Assembly: GCA_022925895.1 (NCBI GenBank) | Contig: JAKSYS010000881.1 | Coordinates: 124,001-188,000 of the forward strand | DNA: 64,000 bases | Reading direction: 5' to 3' | Source of the DNA: Fragilaria crotonensis | Taxonomy: Eukaryota > Bacillariophyta > Fragilariophyceae > Fragilariales > Fragilariaceae | Shown: positions 1-11,311 of the stretch, one piece after another | Numbering within the stretch: the stretch's first letter is position 1 | How the letters are laid out: each line of letters begins with the position of its first letter | Notes under the pieces: generated by a model | What the model was told of the DNA's origin: nothing | The model's input: only the letters and a program-made list of their open reading frames with translations | The model's database searches: none | Translations under genes and position numbers: made by a program

Positions 1-1977
1 TCACAGAGGATACTTCCCCCGCAGATATTTCTAGTCAAGAAGATGCTGCGAGATCACGACGGAGTCGCAGGCAGACACTAGGCAATGATGGAATCAACGG
101 GAAACAAGTCGGTGTCGGGATCGATGGCACCCTTAACCACATCAAGGCTTCGAAGATCAAGGATTTTGTGGCGATGCTCGCTCATCCGATTGAAAAAGAT
201 TCATTGGCCAGTGTGCGGGCGCTGGTTTTTCGATCCTGTTGCATATATTGCGCCTTCAGAAATGAGACGCCTCGGTCGAAACGCTGGGACGGTCGTTGCA
301 CCTTACGTTACATATTCGAAGAGTTATGAAGTTGGACAAGGTGGCGCTTGTCATATTTGGCGCAAAAGGTGCCTCGACTGTGTCTCGCTGGAAAGTCTGA
401 TCCTTCAAATTCGAACGTTACGTTCGTTCCTCGAGGATGACGTTATTTTCAGTTGTGAAACAGCTATGCGACGATACGGCGGAAACAAGTCGTCTCTCCA
501 GAAATCAATAGTGTCTTCGCTTCGCGACTTGTCAACTGGTGAATTGAACTATTTCGTATATCATAAAGGCCGCCATCGGGGATGTTGGCTTCCAGCTAGC
601 AAGATCGATGCCGCGTCCTACGTCGTCGAACGCGAAAAGCGGAGAGCGAAGATCCAAGCGGAACGACAGAGGAAGGATCTGGCTGAGAAGATGCGTTTAC
701 AGGCGCTCGCTGAGACGAAGCGTTTGGAAACGCTGGCAAGAGATTTCGATATTACCAAAGGGCTGCCGCAGCTGCCGCCACTTTAGCAAACAAGACAAAA
801 TTATTGGTGGCCGCCCGCTCCACGTGAACATGCTATTGTTGCCACCAACAAGAGGGCAGAGGCGCTGGAGCGACGAAGTCTTCAATCACTGATCGGAGCG
901 TTGCTGGCGACTCCTTCGGGAGACGGCCAGGGATCGCAACCTCCGCATCGAGTCTACCAAGGAAGGACTATACATGCAATCCGCTACAGCTACATTCCCT
1001 CAGAATCGCGTCACAGGCCCAGAGGAGAATCGACAGCGTGAGGTCCAGAAGTGTAGGGCCGATTTGGAAGTCATACTCAGGAAGCATAAATCAGACACGG
1101 GTCGACTCTTGTTGGAATGCATGTCGTCAGGTCTGGGTAGCATCCCGATCCGGCGATGTTCGATTTGCGCTCTAGGCACCTCGCTCAGCTACGAGGCGTC
1201 AACGCACATATCGGCAGGCTTGCTGGTCCCAACTTCAGTCTCTCCGACGAGAGGCTAAAAGCACTGATGATTGATACTGAAGGGCTTGCACGACGGAGCT
1301 TCGAAGCTGCAGTCGCCGTTTCGCGTGATGGGAATAACGGTAGCTTGGGGCAGCAGGGGATGCAGCAGCCTCAGAGCCGTTATCCTGCTTCCTATCAGCA
1401 AATGCCATCTCAAGCCTATGAATCCCAACAATACAGGCAAACTCAAGGAGCACCCGCGCCACACTTACACTTAAGTGGACACAACCAACAAGACAATTAC
1501 CCCGAGCAGGACTGGCTGGCTCCCCGTGCACGTTAATCGAGTCTAGCACCGGCACCCCTTTCTAATCCAATGGGAGCGGCTTTTCTAACTGAAGCGATGC
1601 ATCAATCTGGAATAGCTCAGTCTCAACCAGCATTTGCCCCTGCGCCCCAGGCGCACGACATGTCAACCCATAACCCATATGGCTTGTTTGGGCAGCAGCT
1701 GCCACAAGGTGTCCACTTTAACGACTCTGCTCAAATTCTGCAGCCGCAAGCACTGCATCAACAAAATCAGCACCTCTACCAGCTCGCTCATGGGCAAGAT
1801 CTGTCGCACTTAATGTCACAACAGCAACAACAGCAGCAGCAGCTACAACACCAACAGCTACACCACCACCAGCAGCAGCAACCGCTACATCGTCATTTCG
1901 AACGCAGAACCGAGTCAGAGTTTGAGCCCAGACCTCTGGAGGAAATGCCGCCTCAGTACCATCGACAGTGGAAGTAG
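1..1977 (+). CDS. BPTF/RLT-like chromatin remodelling subunit, C-terminal part, frame-interrupted
   Basis: The 5' end lies outside the window. Residues around 235-470 read as the WHIM/WSD-type segment of ISWI-partner proteins (BPTF, plant RINGLET): FDPVAYIAPSEMRRLGRN, then a WRK element, then LESLILQIRTLRSFLEDDVI. A basic coiled coil follows (about 620-750) and a Gln/His-rich tail (1350-1975) with a poly-Gln run near 1840. The role inferred from family is scaffolding of a nucleosome-remodelling complex in the nucleus. The coding frame changes several times: frame 3 to frame 1 at the T5 run 226-230, a short excursion around 765-800, frame 2 between about 1030 and 1145 with return at the C3 run 1144-1146, and one in-frame TAA at 1534-1536. 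Most changes are explained by one base in a homopolymer, so assembly error is as likely as a pseudogene. Family call is from recognisable motifs only. Confidence 0.6.
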
Positions 1978-2237
1978 ATTTTCACCGTAAATATTGTGGA
2001 TGCGGCAGCCATTAATTTTTCTCTCAGTGCACTGGATCGGAGACCACGGAGTAGTTGTCTATCTGGATAGTAGCTACATTATCAGTTGATGGTCCCCCAA
2101 CAAAATTGAGGAGGCACTGTATGGGAAATTGATATATGTGGACCAGTGGCGTCCATCTAGAGGGCAAGTTGACATGATACCAGCCGATGGTGTGGTGATG
2201 GTACAAGAGTCCGTTAAAATCGAAACAAATCGTTGCC
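1978..2237. other. Short intergenic spacer between converging genes
   Basis: No gene seen. It holds the 3' flanks of the remodelling-factor gene on the plus strand and of the kinase gene on the minus strand. Confidence 0.4.
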
Positions 2238-3655
2238 TTAGTTGTTTATGCCTACCTTTTTGAGCTCCGCCGCAATGTAGTCTTTCACTTCTAAAGCCGC
2301 GGGTCTCTTTCTTGGGTCTTGTTCCCAACACATCTTCGTCAACTTGAGCAATGCCTTGTCTGATGAGTCCTTGGAGTCTCTCACAGCGCGAGGAATCTCA
2401 GGTCTCTCTCCATGTTCAACTTTGTTTTGGGCCTCTTCATCTTCCTCCTTGTCGAAGGGCCATTGTCTTGTCAAGAGCACATAAAATACATTCCCCATCG
2501 AGTAAATGTCGACCTTCTCGTTTTCCAATTCATAGGCGTACTCTTCTGGAGCTCGGAATGCACCAGGATTGTTCGGTACTCGAAAACCACAATTCCTTTG
2601 CCTCTTTTCATCGAATGGGATAAAGCGACATCGATTGAAATCACTGAGTTTGTAAATCCCATCAACATGTACAAACTGCGCAGGAGTGATGTCTGTGTGG
2701 GCAAAGGCTGGGATTCCATTGCGTTCGGAATCATGAGCGTCAGCAATGGCAGATGCGATTTGGAAGGCAACCACGAGTCGTTCGGTCGCATTCCATTCGA
2801 CAGTGTCGCTATAAAAATAACATCTTCGATATCACCGCCAGGAACAAATTCGTACACGGCAGTGTTTCCACAGAAACCATAAATATCGATAATGTTCGGA
2901 CTCCGCTTGAGACGATCTGTCGCCACAGCATCACGGCGATGTCGATCGTAATTTCGTTCATCAAAGTCATGTTGGTTCCGCAGTGTCTTTAAGACAACTC
3001 TTTCTGTCAAACCATTTTGGATTTTCCAGACATCCCTCCAGTACCCTGACGACATTATGGATACCTTCATTTGATGCTCGTTCTTGGCTTTCAAATCGGA
3101 TAGGTCTGTTTCATGAATAGAGTTGCAGGTGGGGAACGCCATGTGCATCCATTCGTACTTTGCCTTGCAGACATCATCTTCAAACGGTTCTTGAAGTGCG
3201 AATTCGTAATCATCGGAAGCCTCCAGGTGAAGCTGCTGTCGTACTGCCGTAATCGAAACTGGAACGACGTTGTGCGTTAGTCGTCGTTGAATATAAGTGG
3301 GTAAGATTTGTGCGTTCAAATAGGAAGAAGATGTTTGATTGGCAAAGTAGACACCCAAAACCTTGGGCTTGGGACCGTATCCCACTTGTGCCATGAGATG
3401 TTCTCCATGAATATGTTGAATCCTCGTTGGGACACGTAGCGGAGGAAAGGGGAGGCTTGGTGATGATATCAGTCGAAGCGACGAGTGATGTGATGAAAAC
3501 TGAAAGCAAATGACAGATACGATGAAGATTAGATTGACGAGCATCAATACTATTCGATAAAACCATGGACTGTGAAGAAGCTTGAGGATTATGAGCTGGA
3601 CAATTGAAGACTGTTGCTGTCGCCGATGTCTCTTGCTGGAAATAAGCCGTGTCAT
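2238..3655 (-). CDS. Membrane-anchored atypical protein kinase
   Basis: Type II membrane layout: a basic N-terminus, one hydrophobic segment at about residues 30-52, then a long stem and a kinase domain from about residue 200. Visible kinase features are the VLK lysine (VVLKTLR), the hinge-like YEFVPGGD, a catalytic loop HTDITPAQF in place of HRDLKxxN, DFN in place of DFG, and an APE-like FRAPEE followed by DIYSMGN. The catalytic and metal-binding Asp are present, but Asn of the loop is Gln and the DFG Gly is Asn, so activity is uncertain. The domain would face the lumen or outside if the hydrophobic segment is a signal anchor. The reading frame breaks once, at the A5 run 2813-2817 (plus strand); one more base there gives a continuous protein of about 472 residues. 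Substrate unknown. Confidence 0.75.
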
Positions 3656-3858
3656 CGAATATGCATGGAGACGTTACTGTCAGCTATCAGCATCTACTTG
3701 TACTTATATATACACTTATACCGAACCTCATCCAGCATTGAGACATGCAATCGCATGAAAGTCGTGCACTCGCATGAAGTCATGCAGTTCGCTTCTCCTG
3801 CATCGCGTTGCCTGGATCGTGAACATCATACGAGACAGAGCATAACAGACCGAGCCCA

Positions 3859-3892
3859 GACTCTTGAGTCTTGACTCTTGACTCTTGACTCA
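3859..3892. repeat. 7-base tandem repeat (GACTCTT)
   Basis: About four to five units of CTTGACT/GACTCTT in tandem upstream of the kinase start. Simple sequence; no function inferred. Confidence 0.75.
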
Positions 3893-4030
3893 CCTCCAGT
3901 CGACCGTAGACTGTCCCTGGTAGTCCAGTAACGTTGTAAGACTTGTAGATCGTAGACTCTGCTTCGATTCTACATCAGAGTACGCTATGATCTCTGATAC
4001 ACTGATACAGGATATTACATAAATAGCCAT

Positions 4031-4064
4031 GATACATCATACATCATACATCATACATCATATA
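4031..4064. repeat. 7-base tandem repeat (ACATCAT)
   Basis: Four near-perfect ACATCAT units in the spacer between the kinase promoter side and the TFIIB-like gene. The rest of 3656-4313 shows no gene. Confidence 0.75.
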
Positions 4065-4313
4065 TGCAGATAGCATGTATTATTGTATGAAACATATGCA
4101 TAGAGTAATATGGTTGAAGCTAATGGCATAGTAATGCCAACCCCGTTGACGATTCGCCAATTTGTTGCTGATGGTGCTTTTGAAAATCCAAAAGCCAAAA
4201 CTTCTCTGGCCTCTGTGTATCCCTTGCGAAGGTAAGAATAATAATGATAATAAAAAGATTTAGTAAAAAACATTTTATAGGAGAATAGACAACTACTTCT
4301 TGTTACTCCTCAA

Positions 4314-6262
4314 TCATACAACCTTCCCTTGACTATTCAACAATGGCGACGCAGTGCTGCACATTTGACTGAGCAACACTGTTGCACGTGGTGTCGCGCG
4401 CAGTTTGGTCGATTCTTGCAGCAATGATAGCAATTCGACCCGTTGTGGGTAAATCTTGGTTCGAAAGAATTCCAACACGGCCGGTTTGGAAATGTGAAAT
4501 GCCTGTTCCAGGGCCGCCAACGATCGACCCCATGGCATTTGTTCCGTCCAGGCATCCCACATTTGACGCATTTCGTAGGATGGGACACTATCCACGACTG
4601 ATGATGCCGCGGGATGTAAGAACGTGTCGAACTTTTGTGTGGAGTCTATTTTCTCGTTCGTGGACTCTTTCTTGAATTGTACATCCACACCAGACTCGGT
4701 CCGAGTTCCAAGTTTGATATTCGACTCATCTCCAGTCTTGAGACGCTTAGTCGCCATGGTACTTGGGTCCATCGCTTGTCGTGCCAACCGTTGCATAATT
4801 GCACCCGCCATGCAAACAAGGAGGGTGACAGCGGCACATGTGGTGGACATTTTCGTCTCCGTTATTTTCCCCTGAAGTTCCTCCACCAAGATTTGAATTG
4901 ACGCCGTCGCCACCGGTGGCAATTCCAGTTTGCGTGTCGCGTGCTCTACGAAATTGTCGGACCCCTGTTCCTGTGATGCTGCCGTCAATGAAGATTCCGA
5001 GCTCACTGCGCCAGCAGTGGCGCGCGTATATTCTGGAAATAGGATTCGTAATTCTTTCATTGCCTTGCTGCAGTGTTTGGGCTTGATAAAGTTGTTGTTT
5101 TGTTGATTGTCGCCATCGTCAGTTGTGGTATTTCCAGAGTTGGTTCCCGCGGGGTATTCAAAGGCTGCGCATACTTCTTGCAAGGGTCGCGCGTGTCCCT
5201 GTTTGCGTGCTTCCACAAACAAGAGTGCTGATGCCAAGGCCGCCATTTGTTTTTGTCGATTGTACGCTTTCAATTGCGCTGCTGCCTCTGCCGCTGCTGT
5301 TGCTGTTGATGACGATGATGCATTATTTCGAGCAGTATTATCCGCAATGTTGTCATTCTGTGATTCGGAAAGTCGACTAGCAACGCCCTTGACTGTCAGT
5401 CCATCTTTTTGTGCCGCATATCGACACAATGTGTTTGTCGCCTGGTGCACGATTCGCGGTGCCAATTCAATCGCTGCGCGGCATGTTGCAGAATAGTATA
5501 GGCTGTGTACAAATCATAGGACGCGCGTTTCAGTGTCTTGTCCAATCGAGCGACAAGTTCGGCGCGTTCTTCTAGTAGCGATGATGATGACGACGACGGT
5601 GACGCTGATTCGTCAAGATCGTGACCATGCAAAAGGAGTGCTCGCTGGAGCGACCATTTTTCGCGGAATAGGGCCGAATACGCTCGTTCTGATTCTTGTT
5701 CCTCGTGCAGCAACATTGCGTCGTGTTCGGGACGAACGTCAGATTCTTCTCCCACGTCGATTTGTTTGCGTTTGAGTGCTAATGACAATTTTGCTCGTTG
5801 CAGCGCTCTCTTCTGTTCCTTCTCCATATAACGATCCATCTTTCGGTTCGTTGCATTTAATGATTTTCGAATGTTCGTCGTTGCCGATGCCATCGGGCAG
5901 TTCCCATAGACATGTTTCGACAGTATGGTCGGTTGGAGTCCTCCCAGATACTTGGATTCATCCACTACAACGAGTCCACTGCGGGCTCCGGATGGTAGTC
6001 CCTTGACGAGATCTTCCGCTTCCCCAAAGTCTTTCCATTCGGGACGATCATCCAGTATGTGAGATTCGTCCACAACACCACAATCGGTGCACACACGATC
6101 GCCCTGCGCCCAATCGACGCGCAAATTGTGGGAATGACACGAACGACAGACTCGATCGTCGTCTTCATCGTCAATTGCTCTTGCACTCTGACTTGATTGG
6201 TGGATGTAGTTGCGGTTGTGATTGTTGTTCTGACTGTTGCCGAAGTTGTAAGCGGCTGCCAT
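4314..6262 (-). CDS. TFIIB-family general transcription factor
   Basis: The first 60 residues carry a zinc ribbon, CRSCHSHN then CTDCGVV (Cys-x2-Cys pairs), followed by the B-finger-like stretch HILDDRPEWKDF. After a long linker come two cyclin-type repeats, the first with ALASALLFVEARKQ and LQEVCAAFEYP (compare the ASACLYIACRQ...EICAV pattern of TFIIB), the second around APRIVHQ to MDAW-type helices near the C-terminus. Role by family: recruits RNA polymerase to promoter-bound TBP in the nucleus. At about 650 codons it is roughly twice the usual TFIIB, through low-complexity insertions. The frame changes once near 5476-5484, inside the first cyclin helix (LQHAA then IELAPRIV); one extra base there makes one continuous protein. 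A plain TFIIB versus a TFIIB-related paralog cannot be decided. Confidence 0.8.
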
Positions 6263-6835
6263 GATGGCAAACGGCTCTGGCAGACACCTGTGTCTTAATC
6301 TACTTGATCAACTCGTTACAGTCACGTCTCTTGTGATGAGATGGTGCAATTTGTGTTCGTGTTGTTTGACGAGAGTAGATGATACAGTGTCGATGTAGAT
6401 GGTAGTACACGTTGCACATAGACCAGTAATCCATTATTATACAATAGACTCGATTGATGTTGAGAGCACAACATGCAGTGCGAGTACATACGCTTCCGAA
6501 AATTTGCCTCCAATCCCGATCAGATTTTTTTGTTGGTTTGAAATATGACCGTCTGTCCACTGTCCATCCAACTACTGTACATGTACCTGGTACGGTGGAG
6601 TCGAATCATTCAGTTCATCAAGGAAATACTACCAGGTACGTACCGGTATGGTAGCTGCTTGTATTGGTATGTACAATGCGATTTTGTACTGTCATACAAT
6701 GCACTGCAATGGCTGCGTGATGGCCTGATGACCACATGATCACATGGCCCATTCAAGAAAAATATGCCGACAGATCAGAATTCTTCGATTGACAAACGAG
6801 ACAAGACGCACGTCGTTTGAAGAACATCAACAGAA
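6263..6835. other. Divergent intergenic region, palindrome-rich
   Basis: Lies between the divergent starts of the TFIIB-like and helicase genes, so it must hold both promoters. Around 6575-6665 it is rich in GGTAC, TACCGGTA and GTACGTAC palindromes. No gene seen. Confidence 0.5.
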
Positions 6836-8677
6836 TTGACAATGATACCATTGTCAAGAGTAACAATACGGCTGCTGTGTCTGTGGTTGTGGCAGGCATC
6901 ATCATCATTGGCATTTAATCATGCGTCACTTCGAACGTTGGTCTCATCATCGTCATCACAACGACTTAGCAGAACTCGAGTACTCGCATATCGACCGTCG
7001 GCGAAAGGCACTAACGGTAGAGCCGTTCCAGCTCCAAGAGATCGCTATTCAAATGCAAACAAGGACAGTGATCCGTTTGGAGACTATGATGACAATGACA
7101 ATGACAATGATGACTACAGCGGCAGCGACGTTAATCTTTGGGCTTCCGATGAAGAGGACGGCTCCTTCACTTCATCACAATCTACCAGTAATGATGCAGG
7201 CGGGGACCTACCAAAATCACACTTTTATTCCAAGAAAGAATTGAACGATCCTTCCTTTTCCAACTCAAAACTCTTCCCATTGCTCTGCAAAGGCGTCGGA
7301 ATCGAGCGACCCTCTAGAATACAATCCATGGCATGGCCAGTCTTATTGGAAGGAAAACACGCCATTGTGGCGGACCAAACCGGATCTGGCAAGACGTTGG
7401 CGTATCTCATACCCTTGGTACAGCGCGCCTTGGAAGGAATCGCTCGCGACAATGCCAGAACCAATGGCGCTCCACGCCTCTTGATCCTCAGTCCCACAGC
7501 TGAATTGGCCGATCAAATTCGAGCCGTTTGTGATAAACTCGCCACATATATTCCCTTCAAGACCATGGTCGTTACGGCGACTGGTATGTACTCTACATCC
7601 ATTCGAGATCAAATTAGATTGCTTCAGAGACAACCCGTTGATGTCATGGTTAGCACGCCAGGTCGCATTGCCACTATTCTCCGGACACGCAATTCTGGAT
7701 TGGATCTATCGAACCTTCAGGCCATTGTTTTGGATGAAGTCGATATTCTAATGGTGGACGACACATTTGGTCCACAATTGCGGACCGTCGGAGTTGCGGC
7801 GCCCAAAACACAGTTTGTCTTTTGCACGGCGACACTGCCGAATGATGTCGTCGAGACAGTCGAACGCGAATTCCCAGGCACTGTTCAAATCAAGGGACCA
7901 GGCCTACACCGACTCGCACCCACTGTCAAGGAATATTTGATTGATGTGTCGGTCCCTGCCGCCTACAATCAAGATGCTCGACACTGCTTCGATATCAAAG
8001 CCAAGCAGCTCTTGAAGTCACTCCGCCAAACTCGATGCCGTCGCACCCTCATCTTTTGCAATACTGTAGAATCATGTCGCAGTGTCGAAAACTTGTTGAA
8101 TCGCAATGATCGCAAGGGACAAATCTACAAGGTCGCCTCCTATCACAACGCCATGACTCCCGAGTCACGCAATCAAGCACTTCGAATGTTTGCCCATGGC
8201 AATAATAATGAAAACAACAATGACAAGAATAAGGATGCCGATTACATTCTCGTTTGTACAGATCGTGCCGCACGTGGGGTTGATTTCGATGCGGCACCCG
8301 TCGATCACGTCGTCTTGTTTGATTTTCCAAAAGATCCCGCCGAATACGTTCGACGTGTTGGCCGTACTGCCCGGGCCGGCCGGACGGGAACCTGCACGGT
8401 GTTTGCCTACGGATGGCAATTGCCAATTGCACGAAACATTATGGGCAGTCAGAATAATAATAATGGCGGCAATAACAAATTGGAAAGCAACTTTTCGGCG
8501 TCGTCTCTTGTGGATGAGACAAAGTTCGATAGTGATGACGACAATGCGGAATATAAGGGAGGTGTCAAGGCTAGGAAGCTGACTCAACGCAAAGCGAAAG
8601 TTGAGAGGGACAAGGTTATCAAGGGAAATATTGAAAAGGGTGTCTTGTGGAAGGAGCGAGGTGAAAAGCAACCATAG
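6836..8677 (+). CDS. Plastid-targeted DEAD-box RNA helicase
   Basis: Complete 613-residue helicase. The N-terminus has a hydrophobic signal segment ending in ASSSLAF, matching the diatom signal-peptide/transit-peptide junction with a key Phe, so import into the complex plastid is inferred. A Q-motif region (RIQSMAWP) precedes Walker A GSGKT at residues 183-187. Then come PTAELADQI (motif Ia, Arg replaced by Ala), STPGR, DEVD at 300-303 (motif II variant of DEAD), CTAT (motif III variant of SAT), RGVDFD and RVGRTARAGRTG (motifs V and VI). An acidic Asp/Asn-rich linker separates presequence and core, and the C-terminus is basic. Likely role: ATP-dependent RNA remodelling in plastid ribosome assembly or RNA decay; the exact substrate is not visible. 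Confidence 0.92.
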   Translation: MTMIPLSRVTIRLLCLWLWQASSSLAFNHASLRTLVSSSSSQRLSRTRVLAYRPSAKGTNGRAVPAPRDRYSNANKDSDPFGDYDDNDNDNDDYSGSDVNLWASDEEDGSFTSSQSTSNDAGGDLPKSHFYSKKELNDPSFSNSKLFPLLCKGVGIERPSRIQSMAWPVLLEGKHAIVADQTGSGKTLAYLIPLVQRALEGIARDNARTNGAPRLLILSPTAELADQIRAVCDKLATYIPFKTMVVTATGMYSTSIRDQIRLLQRQPVDVMVSTPGRIATILRTRNSGLDLSNLQAIVLDEVDILMVDDTFGPQLRTVGVAAPKTQFVFCTATLPNDVVETVEREFPGTVQIKGPGLHRLAPTVKEYLIDVSVPAAYNQDARHCFDIKAKQLLKSLRQTRCRRTLIFCNTVESCRSVENLLNRNDRKGQIYKVASYHNAMTPESRNQALRMFAHGNNNENNNDKNKDADYILVCTDRAARGVDFDAAPVDHVVLFDFPKDPAEYVRRVGRTARAGRTGTCTVFAYGWQLPIARNIMGSQNNNNGGNNKLESNFSASSLVDETKFDSDDDNAEYKGGVKARKLTQRKAKVERDKVIKGNIEKGVLWKERGEKQP

Positions 8678-9212
8678 CACTTTTGTTTTTGGCTTCTCGA
8701 CATGACGCGAGTGTGTAAACATCTAGTTTTTACACACGACGATGAATGCACTTTCGTATCTTTGCAGCCAGCGCATGGCAGGCCTTGCTAGGAGTACGCT
8801 TGCACCACCCGCAACTATTCAACAAGCACATTGTCTCTCCACAAGTGTGTTTCGATCGAGTAGTTGCCCTGACTGTCATGTTGGAAAATAATTGCATTTG
8901 TCAGGAGTGTCTACCGGTAGAATCGTCGAGGAGCTTTATTGGAGTGGCGATTTCCGTTGCTAACCATCGCGAGCAGATCTGATAGACTTCCCTACTAACA
9001 GTTGCATGTGAGCACTCATGTCTAGTTTTAATATACAAACATGTTCATAAGAGTGTCTAGACCTGTGTCCTCGGAGAACTTCGTCGTTCTGACATGCTAC
9101 TCACTTGGTGAAAGTCATCGTCGAGCCCATAATGATGCGCTAGCGAAAGTTGTGGTGCCACTCTGTGTTGCAGGAGTTGATCGCAATCCTGATTTTCGAG
9201 GCATCATCATTA
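8678..9212. other. Intergenic region, no gene recognised
   Basis: Between the 3' ends of the helicase and the UTP11 gene. A short open frame at 8746-8982 resembles nothing known and is not called. Confidence 0.4.
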
Positions 9213-10012
9213 TTAGGATGCTCTATGGCGACGCCACTTGTATTGTGCTGGTTGGCCATCTTCGGCCGCCTTGATTTTCGTTTGCGTCCCTTGCCCGCAA
9301 TTAGTTTTCCGTCACCAAATGTGCTTCCGCTCTGGATAGTACTGCAATGCGACGCGCACGCTCGGCAACTTCCAGATACGATGCCGCACGTTCCTTCGCC
9401 AGCGCCTTGGCAGCCTTTCGTTGCTCTTTGGCGCGACGCTGCAACTCTTGTTCTGTCCTTATAGTCGAGTTGACGTCTGGTTGTAAGGCAGCTTTTTCAA
9501 GGGTTTCTCGTCTTGGACGATTGAAGGATCTCCCCGCTAGTTCTGGTACAGTATCAAAATGTTGGGCAGTATCAAAATTCTTGGCTGCATCGTCGCTTTC
9601 CACAAACACAACATGCTTTCGTTTCGTGCCTTCCAAGTGATGCAAATTCGCTTGCAACCGTTCAATCTTCTTTGCATCTTTTGCTTTTGCATTCGAATGT
9701 AACTCAAATCCTGATCTTTCATAATCCGGACTGCATCTGCCCCAATCAGTGCTTCCTTTTCCTCGCTTGCAGCGTCTTTTTATGTTTCCCATCCTTCATT
9801 TGCGTGCTCTTCATTCCAAAGTAGAATTCATCAGGATTTCTCATGCTGGCTTTCTCCTTCATCTTGGTGAGGAGATCCGTCTTGAAATGAAAGTCCTTGG
9901 CACGACGCTGATAATCCTTCTTCTTTTCCAACAGGCCCAAATGCTTGCGGGCCCGCGGTTGAGATCGTTCCTTGTGAGTGACACGTTTGACGGCATTGCG
10001 TAAGGATGACAT
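9213..10012 (-). CDS. UTP11: U3 snoRNP-associated protein UTP11
   Basis: Starts [19 protein letters not shown] at 10012, the classic UTP11 opening, followed by [23 protein letters not shown] and NPDEFYFGM. Later parts read [33 protein letters not shown] and a C-terminal AQYKWRR tail ending at a TAA (9213-9215). It belongs to the nucleolar small-subunit processome and acts in 18S rRNA maturation. The gene is broken into frames at four places, each a T4 run on the plus strand (9757-9760, 9679-9682, 9305-9308, 9275-9278). One more base in each gives an uninterrupted protein of about 267 residues matching the family throughout. Four identical A5-to-A4 contractions in an essential gene argue for sequence error rather than loss. 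Confidence 0.88.
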
Positions 10013-10543
10013 GATGGATGGATGATATGAATAAATGAACAAAACAGGTGTTGGATGCAAATTGCCAATGGGAGCAATGACAACACAAACTACACCTCTG
10101 TATTGTGGATGTATGGATCGACAACGACAGGTAGTGCAGTCTTAATAGCGACGAGCGACGAGTGATCGAGGAAATGATCAGTGGTCCGCAGTTCAAAAAA
10201 ATCACACCGTCTGTCCGTAGACAACCTCTCACGACACCATAAACAACAGTGCTGCAGTAAAGGAAAAATGAGAACTCTACCATCGACCGTGATCTCAGTC
10301 CCGCTGCAAAAGTCATGCTGTGCACAGTACAAGTACTGTACCGGGTACCTAATGTGGACTATCGAACACGAAAGCGATCCATTTCACACTTTTCACGGAA
10401 CACAGTCTCAAGTCTCAATTGTCGTTTGACCGCTCCAGCTAGTGTGCGTGTTTGTCTCACAATCAAGTCTTCCCATCGCAGCAATCAAGAAAACATCAAA
10501 ACACAATTAGAAATACATACAGTATTCTAATCATAATATATTC
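10013..10543. other. Divergent intergenic region
   Basis: Promoter side of UTP11 (minus) and of the small membrane protein (plus). A cluster of GTAC palindromes lies at 10320-10350. No gene seen. Confidence 0.4.
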
Positions 10544-10840
10544 ATGAACAGCGACGCCCTTGCCTCCCCCAAGCCCGTTGTTGTTGGCACAACGTCAACA
10601 TCCACAACTCCAACCATGAAAACAACAAGTTTAAGTACGGGCGCACAAATGGGGATCTTTGTGGTCATGTTGGGAGTATCTGCCGGGCTAACCCTGTACA
10701 CACGAAAGACCAATTCCATGATTGATCAAATGAACAACGTACGGCGATTTCGACGATTTCCCACCAAGTATGGTCCCATGACCAAGGAAGAATGGAATAA
10801 GATCAAGTCGAATTGGAAAGACAGTGATGGATTCTTTTGA
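10544..10840 (+). CDS. Small single-pass membrane protein, unknown
   Basis: 98 residues: a Ser/Thr/Pro-rich N-terminal third, one hydrophobic segment (about 35-52, MGIFVVMLGVSAGLTLY), then a basic stretch RRFRRFP and a C-terminal KEEWNKIKSNW helix. The layout suits a small organelle or ER membrane protein, for example a mitochondrial assembly factor, but I recognise no family. It is called because the frame is closed, starts cleanly, has a plausible membrane segment, and sits alone between two good genes. Confidence 0.55.
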   Translation: MNSDALASPKPVVVGTTSTSTTPTMKTTSLSTGAQMGIFVVMLGVSAGLTLYTRKTNSMIDQMNNVRRFRRFPTKYGPMTKEEWNKIKSNWKDSDGFF

Positions 10841-11311
10841 AGAATTGAAGAATCCCATTTTATTGGAACAGCGTGGAACTTGCTGGGTGTGTATGGAGCA
10901 GTCAATTTCTGCAAGTGCAATCTCTAAACCCTTTCGTTCGGACAATATGAATCCGATCGGATGATTGATAATGCCGTGTATTCAGAGCTGAGCTGCATCT
11001 ACAGGTGTGCAAATGGTGCATGATGAACATCTACAAGTAACTTTCTAAAGTAAAATAAATCACCGTATATTCACAGAATTGAGACACGGTTGGAATGACT
11101 TTGTCAGCCAAAACACATTTGTCAGGTGTGCGAGCAAAAGATCGCCATCACCGTCATTCATGCGTAGCTTCAAAGTCTACATCATCCCATCCGTGCACAA
11201 TTCCCCCCTGAATGTATTCCTCTGTATGACACACAAGCCATCAGATGTAGCCCTTCGAGATGCGAGTTTGTATAGGAGTATCCCCACAACACACGCCATG
11301 CCTCGAAGGGC
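10841..11311. other. Region holding the thioredoxin reductase 3' UTR
   Basis: On the minus strand this follows the TAA at 11312-11314 and should contain a SECIS element. Minus-strand hairpins begin near an ATGA at about 11182 and at 11157, but neither shows the full core (ATGA, apical AA, GA on the 3' arm with a long helix), so none is called. Confidence 0.35.

Noticed and set aside
1-1977. Calling the first gene a plain pseudogene
   Set aside because: Its frame changes resemble the homopolymer pattern seen in essential genes nearby, so decay cannot be assumed.
11105-11190. Possible SECIS hairpins on the minus strand (ATGA near 11182 and near 11157)
   Set aside because: One has AA at the right distance but only a five-pair stem; the other has a better stem (GGTG/CACC, GCGA/TCGC) but no AA in the loop. 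Neither fits the full core.
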